A DNA stretch of 64,000 nt from JBEEJL01 sp043744215 (lineage in GTDB: Bacteria; Pseudomonadota; Gammaproteobacteria; Burkholderiales; JBEEJL01), in assembly GCA_043744215.1 (NCBI GenBank), contig JAYTVC010000039.1, forward strand, positions 1 to 64,000, given 5' to 3'. Position numbers and translations under genes: made by a program. How positions within the stretch are numbered: position 1 is the first letter of the stretch; each line of letters begins with the position of its first letter. A model generated the notes under the pieces. It made no database searches, had not been told where the DNA came from, and worked only from the letters and a program-made list of their open reading frames with translations. Of this stretch, positions 56,375 to 64,000 are shown piece by piece.

Positions 56375-59089
56375 GTGAAAATGGTTGACCAGAGCCCACT
56401 TTGCGCCTCACCCGCCGCCTGCATCACCCGCGCCGCGCGGCTGTCGCGCTATGTGGGCCGCCTGCTGGCGGCAGAGCCGGGTCTCGGCGCTGACCTGCCG
56501 AGGCAAATGGCTTCGCCATTCTCGCGCGACGAAATGGAACAATTTCTGCGCGCCGCTGTCATCGCCGACGAAGCCCTGCTTGCGAAAATGCTTCGCGATC
56601 TGCGCAAGCGCGTGATGCTGCGCCTGATTACGCGTGACCTCAGCGGCATGGCTTCGCTCGCCGAAGTAGTGGCGACGGCGACGTGCCTCGCGGAAGTGAG
56701 CTTGCATTGCGCGCTGACGCATTGCCATCGCTGGCTGCGCGCGGAGTACGGCGCGGCTCTCGACGCAGAAGGCCGCGAACAACACCTGCTGATTATCGGC
56801 ATGGGCAAGCTGGGCGGCGCGGAGTTGAACGTGTCGTCAGACATTGATTTGATTTTTGCCTACGCGACAGACGGCGAAACCGGCGGACCGCGAAAAATAT
56901 CCAACCACGAATTTTTTACTTTACTTGGCAAGCAGGTCATCCGCGCGCTGCACGATGTCAAGGCGGATGGCTTCGTGTTTCGCGTCGATATGCGACTGCG
57001 CCCCTATGGCGACAGCGGCGCGCTGGTGTCGAGTTTCGACGCGCTGGAAGAATATTTCATCACCCAGGCGCGGCCATGGGAACGCTACGCCTGGCTCAAA
57101 GGCCGTGTGGTGTGCGGTGACGCTGGCGATGCGAAGTTGCTGGACGACATCGTGCGGCCCTTCGTGTTCCGCCGCTATCTCGATTACGGCGCGATTGCCG
57201 ATTTGCGCGACGTGCACGGACAAATCCGCCGCGCGGCCGCCGCGCGGGGCGCCAAAGACAATATCAAAATCGGCTCTGGCGGCATTCGCGAAATTGAATT
57301 TATCGCGCAGGTGTTTCAACTCATTCGCGGCGGACGCGAAAAAGAATTGCAGTTGCGCCCCACCCTGCCCACGTTGCAATTGCTTGCGCAGCGGCACATA
57401 TTGCCGCAAGACGATGTTTTGCAACTCATTGATTCTTATCAGTTTTTACGCAACCTCGAACACCGCTTGCAATATCTCGACGATGCGCAAACACAAACGC
57501 TGCCGACAAGCGATGTTGACCGCGCATTGATTGCCGAATCGATGGGCATGGCTGATGACGAATCATTTTTACGCACGCTGAACACCCATCGGCAACATGT
57601 GTCGCGCCATTTCGAGTCGGTGTTTACGCGCACCAAATCGTCTTCACCGACTGCTGACGATTTATCCGGCCTCTGGCTCGACGCGGAAACACACCAATCA
57701 TTTCCCGCTGCCTACACCGATGTTGCCGCCGTGAAAGGACGGTTAAGTCTCATGCGCGCCTCGGCGCGTTACGCGCGCTTGCCAGAAGTGAGCCGTGCGC
57801 GGCTTGATGCGCTCATTCCGCAGTTGATCGGCGTCGGGGCACATTACGCGCCCGCTGACAAAACCCTATTCCACCTGCTAGATTTCACTGAAGCCATCGA
57901 CCGCCGCGCAGCTTATCTCGCCTTGCTGAGTGAGCATCCCGAAGTGCTTGAGCGCGTCGCCAAACTGATGGCGGCCAGCCCGTGGGCGTCGCACTACTTA
58001 CGCCAGCATCCGATTCTGCTTGATGAATTACTCGATACGCGTCTGCTGCACAGCCCACCGGACTGGCTCGCATTAAAACAAAAACTGCGCGAAGAATTAT
58101 TGACTGAGACCGATGAAGAAAAACGCCTGGATGCTTTGCGCCATTTTAAACACGCGCAAACTTTCCGCCTGCTGGCGCAAGACCTCGAAGGCTTGATGAC
58201 GCTGGAAACCCTGAGCGATCACCTCACCGCGCTGGCCGATACTGTCATCGATGTTTCGCTCGAACTTTGTTGGCGCGAGCTCGCGCAAAAATCCGGCAAT
58301 GGCATCGACGCGCCGCGCTTCGCGGTTATCGGCTACGGCAAACTCGGCGGCAAAGAGCTGGGTTATAGTTCCGATCTGGACATGATTTTTTTGTACGATG
58401 ATCCGCGAGCCGACATCGAAAACCAATACGCCGCCCTCGCCCGCCGCTTCATCGGTTCGCTTTCCACTCTCACATCTGCGGGCATGTTGTACGAAACCGA
58501 TTTGCGCCTTCGGCCCGACGGCGTGAGCGGTTTACTGGTATCGTCATTCGAAGCGTTTGAAGCCTACCAGCGTCATCGCGCCTGGGTGTGGGAACACCAG
58601 GCCCTCACCCGCGCCCGCTATGTGGCAGGCGACAAAGCATTGGGCGAAAAATTTGAAGCACTGCGAATCGACATTCTCCGTCAGCCGCGCGACCTGGCGT
58701 TGCTACAAAAAGAAATCATTATCATGCGCGACAAAATGCGCATGGCGCACAAAGAACTTGAAGGCATGCTCGACATCAAGCAAGGCCGCGGCGGCATCAT
58801 CGATGTGGAATTTATGGTGCAATACCTTGTACTCGCCGACAGCAGGCAACACACCGACCTCACTCTCAACAAAGGTAACATCGCCCTGCTCAAACGCAGC
58901 GGCGAACTGAAATTGATTCCGATGGAGCTGGCGACAAATTGCGCAAACGCCTATCGCGAATTCCGCCGCCTGCAACATGCATCGCGGCTGAATAATGAAG
59001 CGAATCCGTTGATAGAACCTGCTGCCATTAAAACGGAAACAGATGCCGTGAAAAAATTATGGTCGATGCTATTTACTGAAACTACTTAA
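56375..59089 (+). CDS. glnE: Bifunctional glutamine synthetase adenylyltransferase/adenylyl-removing enzyme
   Basis: A 904-residue enzyme that adds and removes AMP on glutamine synthetase under PII control. Both nucleotidyltransferase halves are present: MGKLGGAELNVSSDIDLIFAY near residue 143 (adenylyl-removing) and YGKLGGKELGYSSDLDMIFLYDD near 652 (adenylyl-transferase). The regions GGIREIEFIAQVFQLIRGG and GRGGIIDVEFMVQYLVL follow each. It starts at a GTG at 56375 or an ATG at 56381; no strong ribosome site was seen. The 172-base gap to yhdP would hold both divergent promoters. Confidence 0.96.
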   Translation: MKMVDQSPLCASPAACITRAARLSRYVGRLLAAEPGLGADLPRQMASPFSRDEMEQFLRAAVIADEALLAKMLRDLRKRVMLRLITRDLSGMASLAEVVATATCLAEVSLHCALTHCHRWLRAEYGAALDAEGREQHLLIIGMGKLGGAELNVSSDIDLIFAYATDGETGGPRKISNHEFFTLLGKQVIRALHDVKADGFVFRVDMRLRPYGDSGALVSSFDALEEYFITQARPWERYAWLKGRVVCGDAGDAKLLDDIVRPFVFRRYLDYGAIADLRDVHGQIRRAAAARGAKDNIKIGSGGIREIEFIAQVFQLIRGGREKELQLRPTLPTLQLLAQRHILPQDDVLQLIDSYQFLRNLEHRLQYLDDAQTQTLPTSDVDRALIAESMGMADDESFLRTLNTHRQHVSRHFESVFTRTKSSSPTADDLSGLWLDAETHQSFPAAYTDVAAVKGRLSLMRASARYARLPEVSRARLDALIPQLIGVGAHYAPADKTLFHLLDFTEAIDRRAAYLALLSEHPEVLERVAKLMAASPWASHYLRQHPILLDELLDTRLLHSPPDWLALKQKLREELLTETDEEKRLDALRHFKHAQTFRLLAQDLEGLMTLETLSDHLTALADTVIDVSLELCWRELAQKSGNGIDAPRFAVIGYGKLGGKELGYSSDLDMIFLYDDPRADIENQYAALARRFIGSLSTLTSAGMLYETDLRLRPDGVSGLLVSSFEAFEAYQRHRAWVWEHQALTRARYVAGDKALGEKFEALRIDILRQPRDLALLQKEIIIMRDKMRMAHKELEGMLDIKQGRGGIIDVEFMVQYLVLADSRQHTDLTLNKGNIALLKRSGELKLIPMELATNCANAYREFRRLQHASRLNNEANPLIEPAAIKTETDAVKKLWSMLFTETT

Positions 59090-59107
59090 CAAAAATCAAC
59101 CAGATGC

Positions 59108-59136
59108 AGGATGGGCAAAGCGATAGCGTACCCATC
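59108..59136 (-). repeat. GATGGGTATCGCT family repeat, copy 5
   Basis: AGGATGGGCAAAGCGATAGC followed by GTACCCATC, an inverted copy of the family after glnE. Confidence 0.5.
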
Positions 59137-59187
59137 AATTAACTTTTTTCTCTCACCACACTTGCAAAAAAACTCAAGGTAAATCCT

Positions 59188-59856
59188 TTGCTTTACTCCA
59201 ACAAGCCAGTCAAGTTAGCCGATTGCCATCAACGCGGCATTGAAACCGCAAACGAATTATTTATCGTCGAAGGCGACTCCGCCGCGCTGGCCGTCACCCG
59301 CATGCGCAACGCGCAACTGCAGGCCGTGCTGCCGATGCAAGGCAAGCCGATGAACACGCTCAAAATTTCCGAACAAAAAACCTGCGACAATTTTTTGTTC
59401 AAAGCGCTCATTGAAGCCCTCGGCGCGGGTATTGGCGACACATTTAACATCAACAATCGTCGCTACGCCAAAATCATTTTACTCATGGACCCGGATGCCG
59501 ACGGCATTCACTGCGGCGCATTGATGCTGATGTTTTTTTATCGCTGGATGCGGCCATTGCTGGAGTCAGGCATGATTGAAATGGTGCGCGCACCTGTAGG
59601 CGAAATCACTGACCGGCAAACGGGCGAAACCCAATTCGCCTATACCGACGCCGAATTCAAGCGCTTGTGGTCGCAAAAAGATTTCGGCGGCGAAACTCAC
59701 AACACCGTGAGATATCGCGGCCTCGCCGGCATGCCGCAAATTATTCTGGAGCGAGTTTGTATTAACGTTGATAGCCGCAAGACAAATGTCATGGGAATCA
59801 GAGATGCGGAAATGGCGATAAAGGTATTCGGCGGTACGGTGCGCGATGAAGCATAA
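59188..59856 (+). CDS. Stand-alone TOPRIM/C-terminal GyrB-like protein
   Basis: A 222-residue protein matching only the C-terminal part of GyrB/ParE. The TOPRIM catalytic glutamate is in VEGDSAA near 28-34 and the acidic metal-binding motif is DPDADGIHC near 100-108. A degenerate GyrB tail (RYRGLAGMPQIILERVCINVDSRKTN) follows. The ATPase and transducer domains are absent, and upstream sequence (59090-59187) does not encode them in any visible frame. The start is a TTG at 59188 after AAGGT. It could be a paralogue with its own role or a relic of a type IIA topoisomerase gene; no frameshift is seen inside it. Confidence 0.7.
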   Translation: MLYSNKPVKLADCHQRGIETANELFIVEGDSAALAVTRMRNAQLQAVLPMQGKPMNTLKISEQKTCDNFLFKALIEALGAGIGDTFNINNRRYAKIILLMDPDADGIHCGALMLMFFYRWMRPLLESGMIEMVRAPVGEITDRQTGETQFAYTDAEFKRLWSQKDFGGETHNTVRYRGLAGMPQIILERVCINVDSRKTNVMGIRDAEMAIKVFGGTVRDEA

Positions 59857-59957
59857 AACAGGTGCGTAACGCATTTGCTCTTCCATCGTCCTGAAAAGCG
59901 GTAATTTTCAACCGTAATTAGAAATTAGTATGGCCTCATATTCACGCGCAGGGCGCG

Positions 59958-60467
59958 CTACCTATTCATTTTGCGCATGCGGATTGCGCGGACGATGATG
60001 TAAATTACCGCGACGGCAAACAGCACAAACCACACCAGCGACCAACCCGGAATGGTGAGGCCGAGAAATTTCCATGCTGACGCCGCGCACTCGCCTTCAC
60101 CTTTGAAGATCAGCGGCAGCGCCTGGGCGAGGCCGAGTTCTTCGACCATGAAATCGAGACCGGGACCGCATTCGGTGAATTGTCCCGGCGGCAGATTTTG
60201 CACCCAGACGTGGCGCGCGGCGATGCCAAGGCCCGCTAAGCTGGCGATCAGAATCAATGCGGAATAAATAAGCTGGCCGGTGCGTTGCGGATTATGCAGC
60301 GCGGCGATCAATGAGACGACACCGACCGCGATGAAGGCGATGCGTTGCAAAATGCACAGCGGACAGGGGATTAATCCGGTGACGTGCTGAAGATACAAAC
60401 CGTACCCCATCAGCGCAGCGCAGGATAGTAAAATAATGATATAAATCAATCTGTTAGATATCTTCAT
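59958..60467 (-). CDS. dsbB: Disulphide bond formation protein B
   Basis: About 169 residues, an inner-membrane quinone reductase that re-oxidises DsbA. The first cysteine pair is CPLC in GLIPCPLCILQRIAF near 34-45. The second pair is spread as C-(n)-C in FTECGPGLDF and GEGECAASAWKF near 100-130. Four membrane helices are apparent. The frame continues upstream to 60677, but that part overlaps the HDAC gene in another frame; the ATG at 60467 begins the typical first helix, with 60479 as an alternative. Confidence 0.9.
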   Translation of the reverse strand: MKISNRLIYIIILLSCAALMGYGLYLQHVTGLIPCPLCILQRIAFIAVGVVSLIAALHNPQRTGQLIYSALILIASLAGLGIAARHVWVQNLPPGQFTECGPGLDFMVEELGLAQALPLIFKGEGECAASAWKFLGLTIPGWSLVWFVLFAVAVIYIIVRAIRMRKMNR

Positions 60468-60538
60468 CGTGGAGTCCATTGGTGTAGGTATTTTGCATGG
60501 TAACCCGCCTTGATCATTGATCGAAATCAAACATCGCG

Positions 60539-61462
60539 CTACGTCCCGCTCAACACGCGAATATGTTCCGTCACGCTGCGGCCCAAGGCGTTCAATGCGT
60601 AACCGCCTTCGAGTGTCGACACAATGCGGCCTTGTGCGTGGCGATCGGCGAGGTCTTTGATGACGCTTGAGACCCACGCATAGTCGCCATCGTTCAATTC
60701 GAGATACGCCATGTCGTCTTCGCGATGGGCATCAAACCCGGCGGAGATGAAAATCATTTGCGGAGAAAAATTTTCCAGCAGCGGCACGCAGTGTTCGCTG
60801 ATGGCCTGGCGAAAGCCCTCGCTCGCCGTGCCCGCAGGTAACGGCACGTTGATGATGTGTTCGTTAGCGGTGGCCGGATCGCTGTAAGGATAAAACGGAT
60901 GCTGAAACGTGGAACAGACCATGACGCGCGGATCGTCGGCAAAAATATCTTCGGTGCCATTACCGTGATGCACATCGAAATCAACGACGGCGATGCGCCT
61001 CAACCCGTGCTGCTCGAGGGCGTGCGCAACGCCGACCGCGATGTTGTTGAAAAAACAAAATCCCATCGCTGCTTTTCGCGTGGCATGATGGCCCGGCGGG
61101 CGCACGGCGCAGAAAGCATTTTCCGCTTTGCTTTCGATGACCAGATCCGTTGCCAGCACCAGCGCCCCGGCTGCACGCCGCGCGGCGGGCAAAGTAAATT
61201 CATTCATCGACGTATCGGGGTCGATCACCGCATAACCGCGCGTCGGCGCGATGCTTTCGATATGCGCGATATGTTCCAGCGTGTGAACGCGCAACAGTTG
61301 TTCGTGTGTAACCTCCGGGGCTACGTAGCGATCAAGATACATACCGATGCCTGATGCGATCAAACGGTCATCGATGGCAGACAGCCGATCAGGGCGTTCG
61401 GGATGATGGGCACCCATTTCATGGCGATAAAAATCCGGATGGGAAATGAATGCGGTAGACAC
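60539..61462 (-). CDS. Histone deacetylase family protein (class II-like, AcuC/acetylpolyamine type)
   Basis: A 307-residue zinc deacetylase. The conserved features are in place: CAVRPPGHHATRKAAMGFCFFNNIAVG (catalytic His-His near 127-128), VVDFDVHHGNGTEDIF (zinc Asp and His near 164-166), SAGFDAHREDD (zinc Asp near 250) and TLEGGY (transition-state Tyr near 290). The GTG start at 61462 gives the normal N-terminus. The substrate could be an acetylated protein lysine or an acetylpolyamine. It is divergent from the Pat-like acetyltransferase, 170 bases away, which favours a protein-acetylation role. Confidence 0.9.
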   Translation of the reverse strand: MSTAFISHPDFYRHEMGAHHPERPDRLSAIDDRLIASGIGMYLDRYVAPEVTHEQLLRVHTLEHIAHIESIAPTRGYAVIDPDTSMNEFTLPAARRAAGALVLATDLVIESKAENAFCAVRPPGHHATRKAAMGFCFFNNIAVGVAHALEQHGLRRIAVVDFDVHHGNGTEDIFADDPRVMVCSTFQHPFYPYSDPATANEHIINVPLPAGTASEGFRQAISEHCVPLLENFSPQMIFISAGFDAHREDDMAYLELNDGDYAWVSSVIKDLADRHAQGRIVSTLEGGYALNALGRSVTEHIRVLSGT

Positions 61463-61487
61463 TGCGGCTCCGGATTAAACTTTTCTT

Positions 61488-61515
61488 TTGATAACTTGTG
61501 ATTATAAAGACTATT
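61488..61515 (-). repeat. AT-rich dispersed motif, copy 12
   Basis: Minus-strand CTTTATAATCACAAGTTATC in the gap between the divergent HDAC-like and Pat-like genes; the most diverged copy. Confidence 0.55.
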
Positions 61516-61632
61516 GGGCACAATGGCTCATGGTGCATCGCACCAACACCTTATTCTCTCGAGGGAAACGCGCTATTTCTGCCATGCCTGCCGTAATGAG
61601 CACGAAAAAATCACTTACTGGATAGATAGTCA

Positions 61633-64000
61633 ATGGATACCGGAAACCTCAGCCCATTATTCGCGCCCCAATCCGTCGCCCTGGTCGGCGCGTCGGATCG
61701 TCTCGAGTCCATCGGCGGCATGGTGTATGCAAAACTGGCGAGCCAGTATCGCGGCACCTTGTATGCGATCAATCCGGGCCACAAAACCATCGGCGAAAAA
61801 AAGTGTTTCAAATCCCTGGCCGATTTGCCAGGTAGCGTGGATCTGGCCGTTATCGCCGTGCGCGCCGATCACTTGCCCGAGATCATGCAGTCCTGCGCGA
61901 AGCGAGGCATTAAACACGCACTGTTGATGGCTGTGCCGGGCGATATCAAACCCGAGCTCGAACAAAGCTTTTGCACCGAAGCGTTGCAAATTGCGCGACG
62001 CCACGATATTCGCGTGCTGGGCCCCCATTCGCGCGGCATCATCCGTCCTGAAATCGGCTTTGATGCGTCGCCCAATACAATAGAAATACGCAGCGGTAAT
62101 GTGGCATTGGTGTCACAGTCTGCCGCCCTCGGTGCAGCCCTGCTCGATATTGCGCAAGTCAACCACATCGGATTTTCCAGTTGCATTTCGCTCGGTTCCG
62201 CGAGCGATGTGGGCTTTGCCGGAATACTCGACTTCCTCGCCGCGGATCAGGCAACCAAAAGTATTTTGTTGTACATGGAATGGGTGACTGATGCACGGCG
62301 CTTCATGAGTGCCCTGCGCGCAGCCTGCCGTGTAAAACCGGTCATCATTCTCAAAGCCGGCCGGCATGCGGGCGGTGCCCACGATTTGCAAACCCACAGC
62401 GGCAGTCTGGCCGGTTCCGACGAAGCCTTCAGCGCAGCCATTCGTCGTGCAGGCGCGGTACGCATTGACACCATTCACCAATTATTTGCAGCAGCGAAAA
62501 CCTTGCCCGTGCATTCGCGCGTAAGCGGCAACCGCCTCGCCATTATCAGCAATGGCGGCGGCCCCGGCATTATCGCGGCCGATCGTGCGGCGCAGATGCA
62601 TGTGGTGCTGGCGCGGTTTTCCACCGCCAGCTTCGGCGCGCTCAATGGCACCCTGCCGGCCAATTGGTCTCTTGGCAATCCGGTCGATGTGTTGAACGAC
62701 GCGGATCCGGCGCGTTTTGCTTTTGCGCTGAAAACTTGTCTGGATGATCCGAATGTGGATGGCGCACTGGCTATTCTCGCACCACAAGTCGTGAGCAAAA
62801 TGGAAGATATGGCCCAGGCGGTGATCGATACGGCCCGCGCCCAAAGCAAACCGGTACTGGCTGTTTGTCTGGGTGAATCGCTGGTGGCCGGCAGTCGCCA
62901 AAAACTGGTGGCCGCCAATATTCCCAACTTCCGCACGCCGGAAGTGGCAGTAGATAGTTTTTCATTTATCACCGAATACCAGCGCAACCAGAAACTTTTG
63001 GCGCAGTTGCCCGGACCGCTGGCTAATGAAGATGCGCCGGATGTGGAAGGCGCTCGACTGTTGATTGAAACTGCGCTGGCGCAAGGCCGCACAGCATTAA
63101 CGGAAACGGAATCGCGCGCCCTGCTTGCCTGCTTCCGCATTGCTACCGTACCAACCGTTGTCGCGCGTAGCGCCAACGAAGCGTTGCTGATAGCGGAGCA
63201 AATCGGCATGCCGGTAGCGATGAAAGTGTATTCGCCCGACATTACGCACAAGTCCGATGTGAATGGCGTCTGGTTGAATGTATCCGCCGCGCAAGCGGTG
63301 CGCTCGACTTACCACGACCTGCTTGCCAACACGACAAAGCTCCAGCCCGATGCGCGCATAGAAGGCATCGCGATCCAGCCGATGATCGTGCGTCCCCATG
63401 CGCGTGAAGTGCTGGTTGGCATCACGCGCGATGAAGTGTTCGGGCCGATATTGATATTTGGCGCAGGCGGCACGCTGGTGGAAATACTGGGCGGCCACGC
63501 CAGCACGCTACCGCCGATTAATCGCTTTCTCGCATCCGAATTGATTGAGCGCTCGGCCGTTGCCCGTTTGCTCAAACCTTACCGCAACCTGCCAGCCATC
63601 CATCACGAAGCGCTGGAAAACGTATTGCTGCGCGTATCGGAAATGGCCTGCGAATTGCCCTGGCTGCGGGAGCTGGACATCAATCCTTTGATGGTGGATG
63701 GAAACGGCGCGCTGGCAACCGAGGCTCGCATCGTGGTCGGCCAGGTATCGGCGAACCCGAAACCCTACGCGCATATGGCCATCCACCCGTATCCTGCGCA
63801 CCTCGCGACTGCGTGGCAAATGCCCGACGGCGTCAACGTCACCATTCGTCCCATGCGGCCGGAAGACGCGGACATGGAAGCGGCCTTTGTGCGCAAATTA
63901 TCGGACAAGACGCGTTACTTCCGTTTTCTGGGCACACTGCGCGAACTGACGCCTACGATGCTGTTACGCTTTACCCAATACGACTACGACCGCGAACTCG
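61633..64000 (+). CDS. Pat-type protein: NDP-forming acyl-CoA synthetase fused to GNAT acetyltransferase (partial, runs off right edge)
   Basis: From an ATG at 61633 the frame is open for 789 codons to the window edge. Residues 1-130 are a CoA-binding Rossmann domain (VALVGASDR), followed by a succinyl-CoA-ligase-like domain (THSGSLAGSDEAF near 255, where NDP-forming synthetases have the phospho-histidine). An ATP-grasp domain covers about 489-700 (KVYSPDITHKSDVNGVWLNV, GAGGTLVEILGG, LRELDINPLMVDG). From about 733 a GNAT domain begins (NVTIRPMRPEDADMEAAFVRKLS). This architecture is that of Pat/YfiQ protein lysine acetyltransferases, which shut down Acs and PrpE. The acetyl-CoA-binding part of the GNAT domain lies outside the window. 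Confidence 0.88.
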   Translation, partial: MDTGNLSPLFAPQSVALVGASDRLESIGGMVYAKLASQYRGTLYAINPGHKTIGEKKCFKSLADLPGSVDLAVIAVRADHLPEIMQSCAKRGIKHALLMAVPGDIKPELEQSFCTEALQIARRHDIRVLGPHSRGIIRPEIGFDASPNTIEIRSGNVALVSQSAALGAALLDIAQVNHIGFSSCISLGSASDVGFAGILDFLAADQATKSILLYMEWVTDARRFMSALRAACRVKPVIILKAGRHAGGAHDLQTHSGSLAGSDEAFSAAIRRAGAVRIDTIHQLFAAAKTLPVHSRVSGNRLAIISNGGGPGIIAADRAAQMHVVLARFSTASFGALNGTLPANWSLGNPVDVLNDADPARFAFALKTCLDDPNVDGALAILAPQVVSKMEDMAQAVIDTARAQSKPVLAVCLGESLVAGSRQKLVAANIPNFRTPEVAVDSFSFITEYQRNQKLLAQLPGPLANEDAPDVEGARLLIETALAQGRTALTETESRALLACFRIATVPTVVARSANEALLIAEQIGMPVAMKVYSPDITHKSDVNGVWLNVSAAQAVRSTYHDLLANTTKLQPDARIEGIAIQPMIVRPHAREVLVGITRDEVFGPILIFGAGGTLVEILGGHASTLPPINRFLASELIERSAVARLLKPYRNLPAIHHEALENVLLRVSEMACELPWLRELDINPLMVDGNGALATEARIVVGQVSANPKPYAHMAIHPYPAHLATAWQMPDGVNVTIRPMRPEDADMEAAFVRKLSDKTRYFRFLGTLRELTPTMLLRFTQYDYDREL

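Noticed and set aside
60468..60677. 70-codon N-terminal extension of dsbB
   Set aside because: Arginine-rich sequence overlapping the HDAC gene in another frame; DsbB begins at its first membrane helix.
1872..61515. Reading every AT-rich motif copy as a promoter because it contains TATAAT
   Set aside because: The motif is found in both orientations relative to the genes, sometimes antisense to both neighbours or overlapping a start codon, and has no consistent -35 element.
1..64000. CRISPR arrays, transposases, integrases or phage genes
   Set aside because: None was seen; repeats present are short inverted or dispersed elements without regular spacers or coding content.

Overview
The window looks like a chromosomal segment of a betaproteobacterium. 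This rests on gene content and order seen directly: a GntR-sdhCDAB-sdhE-gltA-sucA-sucB-lpd-(small gene)-zapE block, a tldD-nitrilase-yhdP block divergent from glnE, and pgsA-uvrC next to a Gly-Cys-Leu tRNA cluster. Base composition is moderately GC-rich by eye (not computed). No phage, transposase, CRISPR array or rRNA was seen. Most genes are core metabolism and housekeeping; the accessory material is a partial secreted Ig-like protein at the left edge, two small collagen-like secreted proteins at 47.0-48.2 kb, and several families of intergenic repeats.

Layout. 1-1737: the N-terminal part of a large exported repeat protein, minus strand, running off the left edge. 1973-7563: minus-strand block nagZ, a cation diffusion facilitator, a family-5 uracil-DNA glycosylase, uvrC, pgsA and tRNA-Gly, tRNA-Cys, tRNA-Leu. 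7762-10774: an acyl-CoA synthetase, a fatty-acid-hydroxylase-like membrane protein and a DUF4287/SRPBCC-like protein (minus). 10877-14923: a peptide-type ABC substrate-binding lipoprotein, a zinc-ribbon/pilin-like fusion and a PYROXD2-like FAD oxidoreductase (plus). 14938-21795: acuI-prpE-dppBCDF on the minus strand. 22485-35278: the TCA-cycle block, minus strand. 35426-42777: prpB, prpC, a hypothetical gene, prpD, acnA and a small membrane protein on the plus strand. 43219-48200: a DUF937-OmpA envelope protein, a membrane diguanylate cyclase and the two collagen-like secreted proteins. 48384-56202: a putative metallopeptidase, a cupin, tldD, a nitrilase-family hydrolase and yhdP (minus). 56375-64000: glnE, a stand-alone TOPRIM/GyrB-tail protein, dsbB and a histone-deacetylase-family protein (both minus), and a Pat-type acyl-CoA synthetase/GNAT protein running off the right edge.

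How it fits together. The central theme is propionate and C3-acyl-CoA use. AcuI (acrylyl-CoA to propionyl-CoA) and PrpE (propionate to propionyl-CoA) feed PrpC, PrpD, an aconitase and PrpB, which return succinate and pyruvate to the adjacent TCA genes. A GntR regulator sits between sdhC and prpB, with a 22-bp perfect palindrome between its promoter and that of prpB. A Pat-like acetyltransferase and a class II HDAC-like deacetylase at the right edge could control the AMP-forming ligases, because PrpE carries the known acetylation motif.

Points most worth a second look are an AT-rich 20-35 bp dispersed motif present about twelve times in 64 kb, the collagen-like Gly-X-Y protein pair, a dppB gene whose first transmembrane helix has no canonical start codon (an ATT at 18801 fits), the zinc-ribbon/pilin fusion, and the solitary TOPRIM protein. 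Several starts were moved from the longest ORF to internal ATGs; the reason is given in each entry.
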